A stretch of 64,000 nucleotides of DNA from JAGNRR01 sp964389575 (GCA_964389575.1 CAYMFF010000002.1:1-64000); one strand, 5' to 3'. Shown: positions 24,601 to 33,559, counted from the stretch's first letter. Numbers and translations are program-made. The notes: generated by a model from the letters alone, not told the origin.

Positions 24601-27600
24601 AAACGAATTTGAGTATTGTTTCTGCCTTTCGCAATGCATACATTAATAAGAGCATTTCACGACAAGGCAATATTTCCCATGCTTGGGATCAAAAAACAGA
24701 ACAGTTTGCGATATCCGAAAAAGATCGCGGTGGTTTTTCAGCTAATTATTTTACAGTTCGTAACAACCGTTTGTATTCTAAAAACGTAGTGGTTTCGGTT
24801 CCTTGGAGTAATAAAAACTTAAAGCTTACCTACGAAACTTTTAGAGACAAAATATTACCAGGAAGCCAGCAAGAATGGAAAATAAAAATTAGTGGAAACG
24901 AAAAAGAGAAAGTGAGTGCCGAGTTATTGGCCACCATGTATGACGCCTCCTTAGATGCTTTTGCAAAAAACTATTGGAGTTCGTTAAAACTATTTGGAAG
25001 TAATTACACAACAGTAAATTGGAATACACGTGCATTTGGAACTGGCTTGAGTAAAACACTTTATAAAGGACCTCGATCTATAAGAGGTGATAAATACAGG
25101 CAATATCCGCAATTGAATATGTATGGATTAACGAACAATGGATATGGTAACGTGAACTACTTTGGTCGAATTGGCGGTAATCGTGAAATAAGATCAGCAG
25201 CCGGCTCATATTCATTAGACGCCGCAGAAGCAGCTCCTTCTGCTCCTCGAAGAATGAGAAAATCTAAATCGATGCCCGCTGTTAGTAATTCGGCAGGAGC
25301 GAATAGAAATGAAGGCGAAGCGGACGATTTCAGAGTATTTAGAGGAAACAAATACGAAAAGTCCGAGGATAAACAATCCAACTCCATTGGCGAAGAACAG
25401 CAATTAAACGATGTAAAAGTCAGAACCAATATGAGCGAAACTGCTTTCTTCTTTCCTGACCTAAAAACCGATCAGAATGGTGATATTATTTTATCCTTCA
25501 CCGCTCCTGAAGCACTGACCCGTTGGAATGTAAAAACATTTGCCCATACCACTGATATGCAAACTGGCTCCTTGGAAAAAACGCTGGTTACTCAAAAACA
25601 ATTGATGCTTACACCGAATCATCCTCGTTTTATGCGCGAGAGTGATAAAATGATTTATAGCACCAAAGTTTCTAATCTATCAGATAAAAATCTCAATGGT
25701 ACCGCACGACTACAAATTATTAATGCCAAAACCAATGAGAATATTGATGGTTTCTTTAGTAATGCCTACAATGAATTATCTTTTGATATTGAGGCAGGTA
25801 AAAGCAAAGAAATCACTTGGAACCTTGCTATTCCTGAAGCTTTTACAGATCCAGTAATTGTTCGCATTGTAGCTCAGGCTGATGGATTTAGCGATGGCGA
25901 ACAAAAGAGTATTCCGCTATTACTAAATTCTATGTTAGTAACTGAGACGATTCCATTACCAGTAAGAGCCAATACAACAAGAAATTTTAAACTGGACAAA
26001 CTAATTAATAGTGGCAAGTCTAGCACATTAAAGCATCATAAACTTACGGTAGAATACACAGCGAATCCGGCTTGGTATGCAGTGCAAGCACTACCCTATC
26101 TTACGGATTATCCGTATGAATGCAGTGAACAAACATTCAATCGATATTACGCGAATGCATTGGCGAGTCATATTGCTAATAGCTCACCGCGTATCAACAA
26201 AATATTCTCGGAGTGGAAAGAAAAAGATACTGCCGCTTTACTTTCTAACTTAGAAAAAAACCAAGAGCTAAAAAGTGCCTTGTTGCAAGAAACACCCTGG
26301 GTTTTTGAAGCAGAAAACGAAACGGCACAGAAAAAACTAATTGCCAACTTATTTAATGTAAATCGAATGAGTAAAGAACTTGCTTTGACATTGAAAAAAC
26401 TAGAAAAACTCCAAACGTCTAATGGTGGCTTTGCTTGGTTCAAAGGTATGCGAGACAATCGATTTATCACCCAATATATTATTACGGGTATTGCCCGTTT
26501 GCAAAAGTTAGGTTTAGCTGATGCTAAGAATAATGAAAAAATTCAAAATATTTTAAATCGAGCGATTCCTTATCTAGATTCCCGAATCCGTGAAGACTAT
26601 TTATATCTAGTAAAAAAAGGTCTTTTGAAAAACCAAAATATTGGATATACCCAAATTCAATATTTATATATGCGCTCATTTTTTCAGAACAGAAAAATTA
26701 GTACCGTAAACAAAGTAGCATTTAACTATTACAAAAAACAAGGTAAAAAACATTGGAACAAACAGAATAAATACATGCAAGGAATGCTGGCCTTAGCCAT
26801 GAATCGATATGATGAAAAACCAACTGCTGAAAATATCATGGAGGCCTTGCGACAAAATGCCATTCATAAAGAAGAAATGGGAATGTATTGGAAAGAGCTT
26901 AATCAGGGGTCGTATTGGTGGCATTCTGCGCCTATTGAAGCGCATAGTTTATTGATTGAGGCGTTTAGAGAAATCCCAAATTTGAGTGCACAAAAAGCAC
27001 TACCTAAAGATCAGATTGATGAAGTAGATGAACTACGTATTTGGCTCTTAAAACAAAAACAAACGACGCAATGGAAAACAACCAAAGCCACAGCCGATGC
27101 TTGTTATGCTCTGCTATTAGGCGGTGCAGATTGGCTAGGCGCTGAGCCCGATGTAAGAATGAAATTAGGCTCCAAGAAAATCAATCTCTCCGATTATAAG
27201 CAAGAAGCTGGCACCGGTTACACTAAATTCTCATTTAATCAAAAAGAGGTAAAACCTGAAATGGGCAATATAGAAGTTAGCGTAAAATCAGATAAAAAAG
27301 TAGGTACTACTTGGGGTGCTGTATATTGGCAGTATTTTGAGCAATTAGATAAAATTACCGAATCAGAAACACCACTGAGTCTCAAAAAACAAGTTTATAA
27401 AGTAGTGCAGGGAGACCGAGGAGATGAACTCGTGTTAGTAAAAGATGGGCAACAATTAACTGTCGGTGATAAAGTAAAAATACGTATCGAATTGCGCGTA
27501 GATCGTCGGATGGAATTTGTGCATATGAAAGATATGCGAGGCGCTTGTTTTGAGCCAACGAATGTGCTGAGTAATTATAAATATCAAAATGGATTGGGCT

Positions 27601-27791
27601 ATTACGAGAGTACAAAAGATGCCTCTACACAATTTTTCTTTGACAATTTAAGACCTGGAACTTATGTGTTCGAGTATCCAATGTTTACTACCCTGCGAGG
27701 AGATTACAGCAATGGCATAACCACCATTCAGTGCATGTATGCTCCTGAATTTAGTAGTCACAGCGAAGGAATTCGAGTACAAGTGAAATAG
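21672..27791 (+). CDS. Bacterial alpha-2-macroglobulin family protein, thioester type
   Basis: A 2039-residue exported protein, the largest here. Signal peptide MKKSLLILSAILISLSSIAQ, without a lipobox Cys. A helical N-terminal region (about 25-370) is followed by macroglobulin (MG) domains with the hallmark FTDRAIYRPGQTIYFKG (about 590-606). A low-complexity segment (about 1180-1250) could be the protease bait, then comes VRTNMSETAFFFPDL, and the thioester motif YECSEQTFNRYY (Cys1484) lies within the alpha/alpha toroid. Such proteins trap proteases by covalent bonding. The usual partner gene pbpC is not adjacent. It ends 1 nt from the convergent NTF2-like gene. Confidence 0.94.
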   Translation: MKKSLLILSAILISLSSIAQSNYYETQWQKVAELTKNQKSQDAEKIIRQVMATAKKEKNTEQTIKSLILLRNSIAQRDEKDKVNTIQDFEKEIRGLRFPEKNIMHSMIASLYHSYYQNNRYKIYKRTEVADSRDLKFPADIETWTPQLFFNKIQEQYDASLENTKGLKEYKTTQFPELIQKGKNTATLRPTLFDVLVHRAIDYYQNNEIDITKASYYFKLKSPKAFAPADEFASHVFKTKDDYSTKYVALSYLQLATRFHLNDTKEDALIDLEAKRLLFVKNNFDGSKGRDKYIAALQELYNKYPNRLATAKPILQLANELQSTNKASAVEHAEDIVEQYKESIEFTAAKRLIQNVKKKELRLTTEKADVAGKNILGKLNFRNIDNVYFKIIPLSPEQFKKRETDSRANKTIPRGKSVKEWNLALNKSAWKNLKKYDAHETEIKIDKLSQGHYAIIASGDPTFSQSKSPVSFSLFQTNDLSYVVNGVDNGNVLYVVNRSTGQPINGARVTRYISEYDYNKRRNVSTKVDSKLSDAEGRINYVTSKNYNYRRYDIEIEHQGQQLYIRGAFNSNRSYTPKDKNTLHLFTDRAIYRPGQTIYFKGIFVQSAGNRQKHQVLSGKKIDIILKDANYKEVKKQTLTTNNFGSINGTFTAPEGLLNGRFTLYTRKGQKQIRVEEYKRPKFEVTMDKLNQNVKLGDQITVSGNAKAYAGNSIEGAKVKYIVKRNVRWPYYWCYYRWGGFNRNSNEIVMTQGETTTDADGKFSVTFLAEGDENIDQRTKPFYDFAVHADVTDVNGEVRSGDKSYAISKESLLLSIGAPSQSDFNKFNSIKVQTTNIQGKFTATDVKIEFIKLTAPERFLKKRMWQVPKQNLLSQSDFAKYFPDYEYKNESKPLFWAEGKTVWQKNIRTKENERTFLQKIAPNEGYYLIKATARDKDNNLIEEKKVVRMVNTSRTKAVSNEALFTNLSDASVQPGDQTNLSIVSAFRNAYINKSISRQGNISHAWDQKTEQFAISEKDRGGFSANYFTVRNNRLYSKNVVVSVPWSNKNLKLTYETFRDKILPGSQQEWKIKISGNEKEKVSAELLATMYDASLDAFAKNYWSSLKLFGSNYTTVNWNTRAFGTGLSKTLYKGPRSIRGDKYRQYPQLNMYGLTNNGYGNVNYFGRIGGNREIRSAAGSYSLDAAEAAPSAPRRMRKSKSMPAVSNSAGANRNEGEADDFRVFRGNKYEKSEDKQSNSIGEEQQLNDVKVRTNMSETAFFFPDLKTDQNGDIILSFTAPEALTRWNVKTFAHTTDMQTGSLEKTLVTQKQLMLTPNHPRFMRESDKMIYSTKVSNLSDKNLNGTARLQIINAKTNENIDGFFSNAYNELSFDIEAGKSKEITWNLAIPEAFTDPVIVRIVAQADGFSDGEQKSIPLLLNSMLVTETIPLPVRANTTRNFKLDKLINSGKSSTLKHHKLTVEYTANPAWYAVQALPYLTDYPYECSEQTFNRYYANALASHIANSSPRINKIFSEWKEKDTAALLSNLEKNQELKSALLQETPWVFEAENETAQKKLIANLFNVNRMSKELALTLKKLEKLQTSNGGFAWFKGMRDNRFITQYIITGIARLQKLGLADAKNNEKIQNILNRAIPYLDSRIREDYLYLVKKGLLKNQNIGYTQIQYLYMRSFFQNRKISTVNKVAFNYYKKQGKKHWNKQNKYMQGMLALAMNRYDEKPTAENIMEALRQNAIHKEEMGMYWKELNQGSYWWHSAPIEAHSLLIEAFREIPNLSAQKALPKDQIDEVDELRIWLLKQKQTTQWKTTKATADACYALLLGGADWLGAEPDVRMKLGSKKINLSDYKQEAGTGYTKFSFNQKEVKPEMGNIEVSVKSDKKVGTTWGAVYWQYFEQLDKITESETPLSLKKQVYKVVQGDRGDELVLVKDGQQLTVGDKVKIRIELRVDRRMEFVHMKDMRGACFEPTNVLSNYKYQNGLGYYESTKDASTQFFFDNLRPGTYVFEYPMFTTLRGDYSNGITTIQCMYAPEFSSHSEGIRVQVK

Positions 27792-28145
27792 TTAGAATTT
27801 CTCAGAAAGGTCAGATTTAATCAACGTGATTTTATTTTTGCGATCAAAATAATACTGCACGTGAAAATCTAAGAGTCCATCAGTTGTCTTAGAATTAATA
27901 ATAATGGAATCATCAAATTCTACAACGGTTTCACATTCTACAATAAAATTTGGAATTTTTTCTACAATTACTTCAAAGTAATTCAGCACTTTTTGGACAC
28001 CTTTTAATACACCATTAGAATCCGGAAACAATCGTAAAACATTCGTTGAGCGTAACTCAACATGATCGTCGAAATAAGGTCCTAGATCTTCAATTGATTT
28101 AGCATTCCATTTTTCAATTAAGGATGCAATTATTTCTTTGCGCAT
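27792..28145 (-). CDS. NTF2/SnoaL-like small protein
   Basis: A 117-residue cytosolic protein with an NTF2-like alpha+beta fold pattern: N-terminal helix (MRKEIIASLIEKWNAKSIED), then PYFDDHVELRSTNVLRLFPDS, a helix around GVQKVLNYFEVIVEKIP, and alternating strands to LIKSDLSEKF. Members are enzymes or ligand-binding proteins, so no function is assigned. Its stop codon directly abuts the stop of the alpha-2-macroglobulin gene, and it starts 23 nt after the stop of the upstream gene at 28169. Confidence 0.7.
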   Translation of the reverse strand: MRKEIIASLIEKWNAKSIEDLGPYFDDHVELRSTNVLRLFPDSNGVLKGVQKVLNYFEVIVEKIPNFIVECETVVEFDDSIIINSKTTDGLLDFHVQYYFDRKNKITLIKSDLSEKF

Positions 28146-28168
28146 AGGTTTAGAGGTTTAGCAGATGA

Positions 28169-29197
28169 TTATTTCTTCCCTACTCTCAAAAATAAGGTAT
28201 TCCGCTTACCATCAGGTGCAATTCGTATTACAATTGAAGGTTTGTTAGCATTTTGTGCGCTGTAATATTCTGTATGAAATACTTCATCATCGCTATTTTC
28301 ATACATCTCTTCATAGGCCATATCAATTGGCTCGTACTCTTCGGGTAATGTTTCTTCAATTTCATCTTTTATCTCAAGATATAATTCTTCTAAATCCTCG
28401 TAATACTTCTTAGTCCCAAACTCTGCTATGAAACAATCTGCTCCTTTGAATTGATTGATATAATTTTTTTTGGCTTTGGGCAATTTTATTCGTGATTGGT
28501 AAACTCCTTCGACCTGACCTGTTTTTAATTTATTGAGTTGACCTTGTTCCGCCAACGTATGAATTTGCATTAACTGCTGTCCAAATTTTGATAAGGTCTT
28601 TATAAAATCTACTTCACCTTGATCATTATAAGCATCCAAGCTCAGATGATTTTTCTTTTTGACGACTTCTTTCTTTACTGGTTCTTTTCTGATTGGTTCA
28701 GTTTTAGTTTTAATAACTTCCTCTTTTTCATCATCCAAATTGGGGATAGAAACTGGGATATCAATCGTGAGAACCAAATACGGTTTCTTATTAAAATCTT
28801 TTCTGATAATTTCATCAGCCAGCCTAGCGAATTCATTGGCTGCATTTTTAGTTGTAAAAAAATAGGTTAAGCTTGGCAGATTTGTTCCTTCATAGTTTGG
28901 AGAAGTGTGACTTATACAATCATCCTCATCACCACAAATAAACTGCACCGTACTTCCTTCGTCTCCATCGTTCACTACTATTTTTTTAATATTATCAATG
29001 GTATAATGATCCGTATAACCAGCAACTTTTTGTTCTATAAAACCAGAACTCACTTGATACGAAAGCGGTGCCGCATTATCACCACCATGAATTTTTAGTA
29101 AGGTATTCATGCGATTCATGTTTTTACCGCCAATTTGTGCGATGCTAAAAACAGGGATCAACATTAAAGAAAATAAGGTTAGAATTAATAATCTCAT
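28169..29197 (-). CDS. Hypothetical exported protein
   Basis: A 342-residue protein with a signal peptide (MRLLILTLFSLMLIPVFSIA). The first part (about 20-155) is a mixed domain containing CGDEDDCISH. A Lys/Glu linker rich in KKEVVKK-type motifs follows (about 160-185), then a C-terminal acidic helical region (about 195-342) with EELYLEIKDEIEETLPEEYE. No lipobox. I do not recognise a family. It is followed by the NTF2-like gene on the same strand (23 nt), so they may be cotranscribed; a terminator separates it from mdh upstream. Confidence 0.72.
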   Translation of the reverse strand: MRLLILTLFSLMLIPVFSIAQIGGKNMNRMNTLLKIHGGDNAAPLSYQVSSGFIEQKVAGYTDHYTIDNIKKIVVNDGDEGSTVQFICGDEDDCISHTSPNYEGTNLPSLTYFFTTKNAANEFARLADEIIRKDFNKKPYLVLTIDIPVSIPNLDDEKEEVIKTKTEPIRKEPVKKEVVKKKNHLSLDAYNDQGEVDFIKTLSKFGQQLMQIHTLAEQGQLNKLKTGQVEGVYQSRIKLPKAKKNYINQFKGADCFIAEFGTKKYYEDLEELYLEIKDEIEETLPEEYEPIDMAYEEMYENSDDEVFHTEYYSAQNANKPSIVIRIAPDGKRNTLFLRVGKK

Positions 29198-29223
29198 ACC
29201 GACCTAAGATAAGTTTTTTTCAT

Positions 29224-29260
29224 AAAAAAAGCGCTACTCTAAAGGAGAGTAACGCTTTTT
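29224..29260 (-). terminator. Terminator of mdh
   Basis: AGCG-c-TACTCT (29230-29240) pairs with AGAGTA-a-CGCT (29246-29256) with one internal mismatch and a 5-nt loop. On the minus strand it is followed by seven T (29230-29224). It lies 25 nt past the mdh stop. Confidence 0.8.
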
Positions 29261-29281
29261 TAAAGCTTAACTTTTATAAAT

Positions 29282-30220
29282 CTAAAGAACTTCAAGTTCT
29301 TTCAAGGATTCGTTCATTGTGCGAACAGCTTCTGCAGAAGCCTTAAACAATCCTTTTTCTTCATCATTCAAATCATAATCAACGATTTTTTCCCAACCGT
29401 TTTTACCTATCACTACTGGCACGCCGATACAAATATCGTTTTCATCATATTCCCCTTCTAAAGAAACACAACATGGCATAATTCTTTTTTCATCGCGCAC
29501 GATTGCTTCCGTGAGCATAGCACCCGCAGCTCCAGGAGCATACCAAGCACTTGTGCCTAATAAACCGGTTAGCGTTGCACCGCCAACCATCGTTTTTCCA
29601 GCAACATCTTTCATTTCATCTTCACTTAAGAAATTACCAATGGGCAATCCACCATAAGTAGCCAGACGTGTCAATGGAATCATTGTTTTATCGCCATGAC
29701 CACCAATTACAGTTGCCTGCAAATCATTAGGTGAACAATTCATAGCCTCGCTAATTCTGTAACGGAATCGTGCACTATCCAAAATACCCCCCATTCCAAT
29801 TACTCGATTCTTTGGCAAGCCAGTAGACTTCAACGTTAAATACGTCATAGTATCCATTGGATTAGAAATTATAATAAAAATACAATCTGGCGAATGCTTC
29901 AAAATATTACTAGTAACATCTTTAACGATACCTGCATTGATACCAATTAATTCTGCACGAGTCATACCTGGCTTACGAGGAATTCCTGAAGTTACAACAG
30001 CTACTGAGCTACCAGCAGTTTTAGTGTAATCACCTGTCGTTCCTACGATAGTAGTATCAAAACCTTCAATCTGAGCGGTTTGATTTAAATCCATAGCCTT
30101 TCCTTCGGCATATCCTTCTTTAATATCCACCAAAACCAATTCATCACAAATTTGCTTTCTAGCGATGTTATCTGCACATGTTGTGCCTACGGCTCCTGCG
30201 CCTACTACTGTTACTTTCAT
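29282..30220 (-). CDS. mdh: Malate dehydrogenase (LDH-like type)
   Basis: A 312-residue NAD-dependent malate dehydrogenase of the TCA cycle. Rossmann motif VTVVGAGAVGTT (3-14), SNPMDTMTY (about 121-129), the IGMGGILDSARFRY segment typical of the lactate-dehydrogenase-like (type 3) MDHs of Bacteroidetes, and the catalytic His in GGHGDKTMIPL. The ATG at 30220 is used, since an upstream ATG (30244) adds residues before the nucleotide fold. A TAAATTTG -7 element (30249-30242 on the minus strand) lies 21 nt upstream of the start. Monocistronic, with its own terminator. Confidence 0.96.
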   Translation of the reverse strand: MKVTVVGAGAVGTTCADNIARKQICDELVLVDIKEGYAEGKAMDLNQTAQIEGFDTTIVGTTGDYTKTAGSSVAVVTSGIPRKPGMTRAELIGINAGIVKDVTSNILKHSPDCIFIIISNPMDTMTYLTLKSTGLPKNRVIGMGGILDSARFRYRISEAMNCSPNDLQATVIGGHGDKTMIPLTRLATYGGLPIGNFLSEDEMKDVAGKTMVGGATLTGLLGTSAWYAPGAAGAMLTEAIVRDEKRIMPCCVSLEGEYDENDICIGVPVVIGKNGWEKIVDYDLNDEEKGLFKASAEAVRTMNESLKELEVL

Positions 30221-30326
30221 ATTTCTAATTGTATTTGGGCGCAAATTTATTAAAAGGACTACGACCCACGAATTTTTCAGCCCGCTATTTTATTATTAGG
30301 ATGTAATTGTTTGCAACAGCAAAGGC

Positions 30327-30887
30327 TTAATTCATAGTTGGAACTCGATTTTTATCAACTAAAATGGTACCCTTGACATTTTTAATTTCATACACTGAAA
30401 AATCTTGGTTAGCTTCCAACCCATCTCCAAAAATGATTTGTGTCGGCGTATTGACTTTTACCTGTTTATCAGTAAAAAACTTACCCATCTTTTCGTTCCA
30501 GATAAGTTCTTCGGTATGTAAGGTTTCGCCTTTGTCATTTCTGACAACAACACTGTCTTTCACTAATACATTTCCTTTGGACTCAAAGTAACGTCCATAC
30601 TTTGCCGTCAGCGTGCTGGTAATATTTGATAGGTTATCAAAGAAATCAACGCGAAGGCCATCTTTCATTTCTACAAAAGGGGGCTTAATATCATTTTTCT
30701 GATAAAAACTATGAGCAAAAAGCTTTGCCTTGGTGTAACCGTTTTCGCTATACAAAATCGTAACATCCTCTCCTCGTTCTTGTTTTGCTTCATGCATCTT
30801 TCGAATCGTATCCAACGATATTGGATCTTCTTTGCAAGAAGACAAGAAAAGTGAGATAATCAAAAAAGAAATGAAGAACCTAGTCAT
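30327..30887 (-). CDS. lptC: LPS export ABC transporter periplasmic protein LptC
   Basis: A 186-residue protein with lipoprotein-like signal (ISLFLSSC, Cys18) and an LptC/OstA-type beta-jellyroll. The domain shows repeated short strands around DVTILYSENGYTKAKLFAHS, VEMKDGLRVDFFD, LTAKYGRYFE, NVLVKDSVVVRN, LHTEELIWNEK and VKVNTPTQIIFGDGLEAN. LptC relays lipopolysaccharide from LptBFG to LptA. The lipobox instead of a plain membrane anchor is common in Bacteroidetes LptC. It overlaps the preceding outer-membrane protein gene by 8 nt, so it is translationally coupled to the coaX-OMP-lptC operon. Confidence 0.88.
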   Translation of the reverse strand: MTRFFISFLIISLFLSSCKEDPISLDTIRKMHEAKQERGEDVTILYSENGYTKAKLFAHSFYQKNDIKPPFVEMKDGLRVDFFDNLSNITSTLTAKYGRYFESKGNVLVKDSVVVRNDKGETLHTEELIWNEKMGKFFTDKQVKVNTPTQIIFGDGLEANQDFSVYEIKNVKGTILVDKNRVPTMN

Positions 30888-32142
30888 ACCTACGCTTCAA
30901 GAACCAGCGATCATTCACTGTTACGCCTATAGAAAATCGTGTATAGTTTTCTTGCACCAATCCATTATCCAAGGTGCCTCTTCTTCCTAATTCAAGGGCA
31001 GCATTTAATTGTCCAATACTCAATAATGTTCTACGAATGGGATACCCCAAACCAAAAGTCAAACCGGCAGAGTTGAGTTGCGTACCATTAAGTTGTAAAG
31101 GGTCATTGCTGTAGTAACCACCAAATCGATAAGCGACTCTTTTCCAAACATTAAATTTATCATTCACGTCCGGCGTAAATTCTCCACCAAAACGAATAGA
31201 AGAAGATGATGCAAACGAATCTGCAACATCAAAAGATCTATATTGAGACCAATCTGACTGTCTGTAATCAATGCCTACTTTCCAATAATCACCATCACCA
31301 AATTGCAAGCCAGCGCCTAACTTAGAAGGCAAAATTGTTTTCCCTTTTTTTCCTACAACACTATCCACTCGGTAACTATATAATCCAGAATTAATATCAC
31401 CAATAGCTGAAAACCAATAGCGATCTGAAGTCGTATTCATATTCATTTGGTTAGAAAAAGTAAGCGCCACATTCGCATACTTTTCTTTTTTGAATTTATG
31501 ATGATAGGAAGCTCCAATATCCCAAACGACACCGCTAAGAACTGTTCTTCGTAGAATATCAGAATTAAGAATATTTAGTGAATCTGTAAATGCTTCTGAA
31601 ACATTGTTTTGAAAATTACCAAAAACATAACCCGCATTAAATCCAATAGAAAATCCTTTGTACTCATGTGCAGCCCCTAGATAAACTTTTTGAATACTGC
31701 CTAAACCAAAATAATCATATTGCACTCTTGAAATATTCGGAATAGAATCTTCGGCTCGCATACCATAATTCACTCTTGAGAACGGTAATAAACCAAAACT
31801 AAAAGCAGTGTGCTTGGATACAGGAAATGCAAGGTTTACGTAACTCAATCCAAATCCACCCGTGCGGTTTGAAGTATTATTGCTTCTTACATTAAATGAA
31901 GATCCTGCCAAACCTAATTGATAGGAAGTTAGGCGAAGCGCAGAGTATGAAGAAGGATTAGAAGGGTTGATTAATATTCTGCTTCTATCCGCGATAGAAG
32001 TTCCTCCCATACCCCGATTAGCAACATTCTCAGTTTGTTGTAACAAACCAATTCCATATCTCGAATAGGGTGAATTTTCTTGAGCTAGCAGTTGACCACT
32101 TCCCAATACAAGAACCAGGATAAATAATTTGATTTTATACAT
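30880..32142 (-). CDS. Outer-membrane beta-barrel protein (FadL/PorV-like)
   Basis: A 420-residue protein with signal peptide (ending GSGQLLAQ) and a start motif SPYSRYGIGLL ... NRGMGGTSIADRS ... INPSNPSSYSAL, which resembles the N-terminal hatch of FadL/PorV-type barrels of Bacteroidetes. A series of amphipathic strands follows, ending in FSIGVTVNDRWFLKRRYD. In related genomes a barrel of this type sits between coaX and lptC, as it does here. The role is unknown; a part in outer-membrane biogenesis is a plausible inference from the neighbours. It overlaps both coaX and lptC by 8 nt. Confidence 0.82.
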   Translation of the reverse strand: MYKIKLFILVLVLGSGQLLAQENSPYSRYGIGLLQQTENVANRGMGGTSIADRSRILINPSNPSSYSALRLTSYQLGLAGSSFNVRSNNTSNRTGGFGLSYVNLAFPVSKHTAFSFGLLPFSRVNYGMRAEDSIPNISRVQYDYFGLGSIQKVYLGAAHEYKGFSIGFNAGYVFGNFQNNVSEAFTDSLNILNSDILRRTVLSGVVWDIGASYHHKFKKEKYANVALTFSNQMNMNTTSDRYWFSAIGDINSGLYSYRVDSVVGKKGKTILPSKLGAGLQFGDGDYWKVGIDYRQSDWSQYRSFDVADSFASSSSIRFGGEFTPDVNDKFNVWKRVAYRFGGYYSNDPLQLNGTQLNSAGLTFGLGYPIRRTLLSIGQLNAALELGRRGTLDNGLVQENYTRFSIGVTVNDRWFLKRRYD

Positions 32143-32863
32143 TGTGTATTAATATGGCGTAAAGCCCTTTTAGTGTAAAATATTGGTCGGCAAATATCTC
32201 GTTTTTTAATCTACGAGCAAAGTAGCGGGTATCACCTCCAGTTAAAACTGCGTTAATTTCACCATACTCTTCTCGGTAGCGATTGATCATTCCATCAATT
32301 TCGGCGGCCGCACCGTTTACAGCACCACTGCGAATAGAAGTTTCGGTATCGAAGCCCAAAATAGCATCGTAACCTCTGTCATCCACTAACGGCAACTGGT
32401 CAGTATAATCATTCATGCTTTTTAGGCGCATATGCACTCCCGGCGATATAGCACCACCTCGAAAAGCATGATTTGCAGCCAGAAAATTATAGGTAATACA
32501 AGTACCCACGCTAATCGCAATGCTATTTTTATCAGGATAATATTGCTTCAAACCAGCCACTAGCGCCAAGCGATCATTCCCTAATGTTTTTGGCGAACCA
32601 TAAGCATTTAAAAATGGAAGCGGTGTGGTATGATCTAATAAAATAAATTTAGTCCGTTCACTCAGCAATTCATGCAAAGAAATTTCATGATCCACCACAC
32701 TAGATAAAATGCAAGACTCAGGTTTATAGTATTCTAACAATTCCGAAATATGCTCCTGATAATTATCCCTTAGAACTATTTCATTAATTAGTTTGTCTCC
32801 TTGAAAATATCCAAGTTTTTTTCTAGTGTTTCCAAAATCCAAGCAAAAGTGTACAGAAGCCAT
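32135..32863 (-). CDS. coaX: Type III pantothenate kinase CoaX
   Basis: A 242-residue kinase of the ASKHA fold, the first step of CoA synthesis. LDFGNTRKKLGYF (9-21) holds the N-terminal Asp of the phosphate loop. GNDR (about residues 95-98, the catalytic GxDR) and ISPGVHMRLKSM are present. Unusually, the stretch normally reading DxGTxxTxD is SVGTCITYN here, so two conserved Asp positions are Ser and Asn. I still call it CoaX from overall motifs and from the classic coaX-barrel-lptC gene order, but activity is less certain. It overlaps the next gene by 8 nt and starts 12 nt after the LON-domain gene. Confidence 0.88.
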   Translation of the reverse strand: MASVHFCLDFGNTRKKLGYFQGDKLINEIVLRDNYQEHISELLEYYKPESCILSSVVDHEISLHELLSERTKFILLDHTTPLPFLNAYGSPKTLGNDRLALVAGLKQYYPDKNSIAISVGTCITYNFLAANHAFRGGAISPGVHMRLKSMNDYTDQLPLVDDRGYDAILGFDTETSIRSGAVNGAAAEIDGMINRYREEYGEINAVLTGGDTRYFARRLKNEIFADQYFTLKGLYAILIHNV

Positions 32864-32875
32864 GTGAGTGTTGAT

Positions 32876-33511
32876 TTAATCGTCTAAAGATAAGTGTTTA
32901 TAATGACCATTCAATTGGATACGTTTCTGAAGATTATTTAACTCATGCACGGTAGGTAATACTTTTCGTAAATGTCGTAAAATATACTCTTGTCGCTGAC
33001 TTTCTTTGGGCATGCGCAAAACATCATATTCTTCTTCTATATTTAATCCAATATGGTGCGCAATATGATAAGCCGTTAATTCTTCAAAGGGGATATTATA
33101 ATCTTTTTTGATATTAAGCAATCCATGAAACATTTCTATTTCTTTCATAATCACTTTCATTTTAGACTTAAAACCATCGTAATACTCCGTTTCGATATTA
33201 CTCACAATAGCACCTTGATACAATTTATCCGGAACGTTAGTAATCGTTTCTAATACTCTAAATGTGGAAATGCCCTGGGTCTTAATATCCATTTTACCAT
33301 CTTCGTATTCTTTATCTATGGATAAGATTTTTACTTTGGTGCCCAGCTCCTTCATTTGACCGTTTATCACCGTTGGAATTCCAAACTCTTTTTTCTGTTC
33401 AAAACATTCGAGCACCAGCTGTTTATATCGATCCTCAAAAATATGAAGATTGAGTGCTTCACCAGGAAACACAACGATATTCAAAGGAAATATGGGTAAA
33501 AAACGAGTCAT
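32876..33511 (-). CDS. LON peptidase substrate-binding-domain protein
   Basis: A 211-residue protein consisting of the Lon N-terminal (LAN) domain without ATPase or protease parts. It opens with LPIFPLNIVVFPGEALNLHIFEDRYKQLV (about residues 4-32), the family hallmark, and ends with a helical extension (residues 120-211). Such stand-alone domains are common; the function is unknown, possibly protein quality control. A TATTTTTG -7 element lies 10 nt before the ATG (33529-33522, minus strand). It leads coaX by 12 nt. Confidence 0.88.
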   Translation of the reverse strand: MTRFLPIFPLNIVVFPGEALNLHIFEDRYKQLVLECFEQKKEFGIPTVINGQMKELGTKVKILSIDKEYEDGKMDIKTQGISTFRVLETITNVPDKLYQGAIVSNIETEYYDGFKSKMKVIMKEIEMFHGLLNIKKDYNIPFEELTAYHIAHHIGLNIEEEYDVLRMPKESQRQEYILRHLRKVLPTVHELNNLQKRIQLNGHYKHLSLDD

Positions 33512-33559
33512 AACTGTTATTCAAAAATAGTGATTGCTGGCTTTATAAAAAGGTTAAAA

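Noticed and set aside
25157..25429. Minus-strand 90-codon frame inside the alpha-2-macroglobulin gene
   Set aside because: It is antisense to a low-complexity part of a well-supported gene, with no start context or family match.
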